Source: Epichloe hybrida
Lineage: Eukaryota; Ascomycota; Sordariomycetes; Hypocreales; Clavicipitaceae
Direction: 5' to 3'
NCBI GenBank assembly: GCA_019022495.1
Contig: JAFEKR010000013.1
Location: 62,001-126,000, forward strand
Length of the DNA: 64,000 nucleotides
Position numbers and translations under genes: made by a program. The notes beneath the pieces were generated by a model, which was given only the letters and a program-made list of their open reading frames with translations, searched no databases and was not told the DNA's origin. Positions 59,275 to 64,000 of this stretch are shown one piece after another (position 1 is the first letter of the stretch; every line of letters starts with the position of its first letter).

Positions 59275-62200
59275 CTAGAAACTCTCTCTTTTTAATATAA
59301 CTATTAACGCATGATATTAATAAGATAATTAAAAAAGAATTAATAAATAAGTAAGATTAAATAATTATAGATAATATTATAAGAAAAGAGTAAGGGAAAG
59401 GGGCGTAATAAAAGATAATATTTAATCTATAAGCTTATATAAGGGTAAGTAAGCCTAATCTTAATACCCTTAACCTTATTAGATTAATATAAGAGCTATA
59501 ATTATATAACCTACCCTTCTATCCTAATAGTTACTTTATTACTTGTAATAAACCTCTTAAATGCCTTGTTTAGCAATGCCTTTGTGAATGCATTAGCGAG
59601 GTTATTATTCCTATTAATCTATCTAATCTTACAAATATCTTGTCGCTTGTATAATTAATGAAGAGCTATAATGTTAATTATAAGGTGCTTCTTTTTTATA
59701 GTACTAAGCTTAATAAGGTATTTATATAAAGAGTATGAATTAGTATAAATAATAATAGGAATTATAGGGAGGTTTAATTAGTATATAATTAACCTAAGCG
59801 TTGTTAAGATTATATAAGCTATATTAGTACTAGTAACTATGCCGTAGATCTTAGAGGCAAGTATACTTCTTGTGACTCTCTTGCTCTTAGTAGAGCTATA
59901 GTGTATAATATTACCTTAGATTATAAAGGTGCCTTCTTTTTAGACTTCACTAGCTAGGATAAGCACGTAGCCTAGTTAAGAAGTAAGGTCTTAGTTATTA
60001 GTAAATAATCTATCTATAAATATAAAAAGTTTTACTTTCTTAAGATTAAATAGTATAAACCTTAATCCTTAGTCTAGATTATTAATTTACTATTGAATTT
60101 ATTAATTTAGGTTCTTTATATCTTAGGACAATAGGTCTTAGTATTATATAGTAATAGAGAGGTTAAAATAGGCTTTAGGCTAGTAGATTAAGGTAATGTA
60201 CGCGCCTTAAGCTTATTATTCTATGTACGCCTGTTTTAAATTAGTTAGCGGGATTAATTAAAGCTTTCCACTCTAGCCTTTCTGCCTTAGCGTAATTATA
60301 TTATTTTTAAGAGTAATAATGCTACTATTAAAGGTTAGTAGGTTCCTTATAGAAAGGATTTACTTTGGTTTAGTAGCAAAAGAAGTAGCTTTTAATTAAT
60401 CTTTCTCTTATTAAGAGAACTTATAGTTAGATAGTCTAATTATATTATTAGTTTGTATCCCTATACACGCAAAGGTTAGGTTCTCCTTTATTATTATAAG
60501 TAAGCATAGGTTAAATATAGAGGTTATTATCTAGAGCATTTCTCTATGGTAATAATGATATATTACCTACTAGTAAGTGCTAGCTTCTATAATACTATAT
60601 AGAGGCTTAATTACTTACATTATTATACCTATAGGGTATAGGTAATGGATTTAGATAGGGATTTAGGCTAGGATTATATAACTAAGAAGCGTTTATACTT
60701 ACATATAGGCCTATGTAATGTCACGAAGCTAGAGAATAAGGCCTAGTAATAATAACGCAAGTGTTATCGCAAGGATTAATTGCTAGCTAGCTCGTTAGAT
60801 TATTAGGGCTCGTGTAAGGATTGCTAGCTTCTCTTTATTACCGTAGCCTTAGATTACAAGCCTTAACTTCTTATATAGATTTGTTATCTTACCCTTTACC
60901 TTATTAATAATATAGGAATTAAAAATTTAAGTTTTACTATACTCTCTTTTATTATACTTAATAAATTTAAACACGCCTTATTTAATTAAAGCATTAATTT
61001 TAGCTTTAGTAAACTACTTAAAGGGTTTACTAGGGGTCTTAATAATTCCTTCCTTATGTAATTAGATTATAAGCTTAAGATTAGAGCTTTCCTTAGCTAA
61101 TAGAAAGACATCGGTCTTATCTTTTATTTAATCTACGTAATTAATATTAGATATAATAGTAAGAGGGTTCTTTTAAGGTCTTCTAGGTCCTTGCCTTAGG
61201 GGATTAATAGGAGGGGTAGTCATAGGCTATAGAGGGGCATCTTAGTTCTCTGCGCTCTTAAGAGGTCTCTCTTTATTAGGATCTTTATAAAAAGGCCTAA
61301 TAAAGGTTAATCTAAAGGCCTTATAGCCTTAAGGGAGCTTAAGAGTGTAGGTCTTGCTTTTTATAGCTAATAGCTTATAGGGGCCTTTCTATCCCTTACC
61401 CTTACGCTATATGTATATAAGTAATCCTAGCGGGAGGTTAATAGTTATAGAGGTATTAGGACTATTCCTTATAGCGAGGGTATTGCTAACCTTCCGTTAG
61501 GCATAAATGCGCTTAACTTCCTTTATTGCTAGTTAGATTGTAAGGGCTTGTTACGCGATATCTAGTAATAGAGGCAATTCCTTAACTATATAAGGATACG
61601 CGCTGAAAATAAGGACTATTAGTATAAGACTATTTAATCCTATAGTGTTATTTATAGCTTTAACTGCTATTTGCAACGCTATAGGCTCTGGTATTGTTAG
61701 GTATTCTTGTTTAATGATATTATAGGCTCTTTAGAGCGGCCTATGATATTATTTAACCTTACTAATACTATAGTGAGCCTTAATAAGGACGTCTTTAATC
61801 TTAATTACTATTAATGACGTAAGCTGCTTAAATTCCTTGCCTCTGAAGGTTATTCTAGTGTCTATAATAATTAAATCTAGGGGGCCTAGATAGATATTAA
61901 TCTAGTAAAGATAAAGTGCTTCCTACGTAGTCTTTATAGAGATATTCTTAATGAATCTAGCTATATTAAAGGATGTAGCTATATTAATAACTTATAGGAT
62001 AGGGTGGTTGCTATTAATATACATAATGTCCATAATGATTTTATAATTATAAGCATATTTATCCTAAAGGGTGAATTTAAATTAATGTAAGCTATCTGCG
62101 TGTAATTAGCATTGCTAGCAAACCTTAGTTAGTTTCTTGATGGCTTTAAACTTAATCTTATGCCCTAATTTATATAGTAAATCATAAAGGCGTCGAACTA

Positions 62201-64000
62201 AAGGGTATCTAAAGCGTTAATGTAATTAACGGAGCTTAATCTCCGTGAGATAACTCTAAGTAATACTTTCTTCTTTATTAAGAAGTATCTACGCATGCCC
62301 CTATTTGCGTATAATAGGAACCTTAATATTCCCTTGCTATAGAACGTTCTCTAATATGTGAAAATCAATCTTTAGGTAGGTTATATTATTAAGGCATAAG
62401 AGAAAGGGAGTGTTTGTAGGGATTACCTAAAAGAGGATAATTCTAAATAGTGTTAGCACTTTAATTAATCTAAGTGCCTTAATTAGCTCTCTAGGGCTGA
62501 ATTTAATCTTTGCCTTCCTAGTATCTAACCTATTAAGCGTAATAGTTAGTATTATACTTTATAGAGCTAAGAATTAAGGGTGGCTTGCTAATGAACATCC
62601 CGCGGCACCTATATTAGCTATAATACCTTTAAAGGTTTTGGATAAATATTATCCTTTAAGTGTAAATACGCTTAGTGCCTTATCTAGTTCCTAAAGATTA
62701 AATAAATCCTTCTTAGCTAGAGCATAAATCATTATATAACTAGCAAGAATCTCAGTGGTTACATGGCTATTATAGGTGGTCCTATGTGTGAAGAAGCTTA
62801 TAGGCACTTAGCTATTATTATCTTCTTTACTAAAACCAAGTTCTATTAGGTATTAGTTAATATTATTATCTTTAGCTAATTTAGAATTATTATTGCCTTT
62901 ATACTATATTAGGAACGTATTATATAAAGAAGCTATTAAGTCTGTATAGGAATAACTCTTAAAGCGGTAGAATGCCTTCTTCTAGTCCTTATCTAAGTGC
63001 TTAGTTAACTAATAACCTTCTTTACTATATATATAATACTTTTTTAAGTAGTAAGGCTTACTCTTTAATATAAATTAACTACATTAGGCTTCCTTGCCTT
63101 TCCTATTATACCTATAGTTAGTCTAAAAGTGTTTCTTAGTGCTAGCTTCCGTAGGGAACTACTATTAATTAATTAAAGCTTTAGATTTACTAATTAACAT
63201 CCTTATCCGTTTATAAAAGCATTAGAGGTTAATAGGAGGATTAATAATACAGGCCTTACATTCTAGGATTCCTTTACAGGCATTCAGAATCTAACTGCAG
63301 AGGTTTAATTCTAACTAGGATCCATAAGGATTTACCCTTTAGAGATTTAAAAGCTTTGTTATAAGGTCTTTAAAGTATTTAATCTTTAACTTATTAGGGT
63401 TCTCTTAGATAATTATAAGCAGTTATAACTTTCCCTATAATAGATAGTTTTTCTAATATATATTATTTATCTTAAACTTCTGCCTAATCCTACAGATAAG
63501 AGTTAGGAGATCTTAGGGGTCTCCTTAGCCTAAAAGGTTCTCTAGGAAGTACTAAAGAGGTCTTCCTTTTAGTATAAACTTAAAACTATAGCCTAACTAT
63601 TCTTATATAATTCCTAGTATTTTATACTTCCTTTAATAGGTTAAGAGCTTAATGTTAAGAATATTATACTCCTTAGCGCTATACTTAATGCTCTTATTAT
63701 TATAGAACTTATTAAGATTAAGTAGTTACTTTAATAAGGGTTAGCCTATCTCTTAAGGGGGAATAGGGATAATTAAATCTTATAGAAGGGGTGCTATAGT
63801 TCTAGACTATAGAGAGGGATTATAATATCTTGCTATAGGAGGGGAAGTAAGGGGTGTCTAGGCTTGTAGTTAAGGGCTTATAATAGGGGGATTACCTTTA
63901 CTATTATGCCTTTGCCTTATACTTAGTATACTTAGGGATTAGTATAATAGAATTTAGGAATAAAATAGGAGTAATTATAATAGCTAAGGGGATTAGGGAT
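58979..64000 (-). mobile_element. Copia element E, continues beyond the window
   Basis: Left LTR followed by more than 4.7 kb of internal sequence up to the window end. The reverse complement of about 59,570-59,740 reads SLYKYLIKLS, then HLIINIIALH and INRNNNLANAFTKA, the same Copia RNase H tail as in A and B. Internal sequence is alignable by eye to B but clearly diverged, so E is a separate family. The left flank TATTA (58,974-58,978) is a candidate target duplication. Frames are broken by RIP. Confidence 0.85.

Larger units (their letters stand above)
12035..64000. other. AT-rich, RIP-mutated transposon block
   Basis: From about 12,035 to the window end the DNA is made of TpA-rich sequence with very few CpG and strongly reduced CpA and/or TpG; remaining cytosines sit mostly in CT and CC. 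This is the signature of repeat-induced point mutation. Apart from the younger element C1 there is no long open frame. Islands of normal composition survive at LTR ends, at 39,711-46,773, at 53,776-54,780 and at 57,407-57,593. Confidence 0.93.

Overview
The window is from a filamentous ascomycete (Pezizomycotina). Short GT-AG introns with CTAAC-type branch sites, fungal orthologues of housekeeping genes, and a sharply bounded, extremely AT-rich block of degenerate transposons with the signature of repeat-induced point mutation (RIP) all point that way. No finer placement can be supported from the sequence alone.

Positions 1-12,035 are ordinary gene-rich DNA with balanced base composition. In order they hold: the 3' end of enolase (+); a complete three-exon spindle-checkpoint kinase BUB1 of the MADBUB type (+); a three-exon endonuclease IV / Apn1-family AP endonuclease (-); a DGAT2-family diacylglycerol acyltransferase (-); and a C2H2 zinc-finger transcription factor (-). 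They serve unrelated cell functions and do not form a gene cluster. BUB1 and APN1 are convergent; the last three are tandem on the minus strand.

Positions 12,035 to 64,000 form one AT-rich block with no intact host gene. It can be read as nested insertions, most of them supported by target-site duplications (TSDs) and by paralogous empty sites in the same window. A1 (13,112-19,400) is a full-length minus-strand Ty1/Copia element. Relic D1 (hAT-like ends, from 20,183) was hit by Copia element B1 (20,815-47,933). B1 was hit by a second copy of its own family, B2 (24,140-37,399), and by a younger, far less mutated plus-strand Copia element C1 (39,711-46,773). B2 was hit by a Tad-like LINE (27,366-33,806). 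A second A element (A2, from 48,114) entered the far part of D1 and breaks off at 53,775 against a 1-kb island of normal composition carrying a gene fragment. Then follow a reversed LINE 5' fragment, two more D copies arranged tail to tail around 187 bp of normal DNA, and Copia element E (58,979 onward), which runs off the window.

A, B and E are three related Ty1/Copia families. All copies are in minus orientation, recognised from a conserved RNase H C-terminal motif readable through RIP stops. The D family carries unusual tandem arrays: 25 perfect copies of a 10-mer, a 94-98 bp repeat, and pentamer satellites near the ends. I saw no rRNA, convincing tRNA, CRISPR or intact transposase gene.
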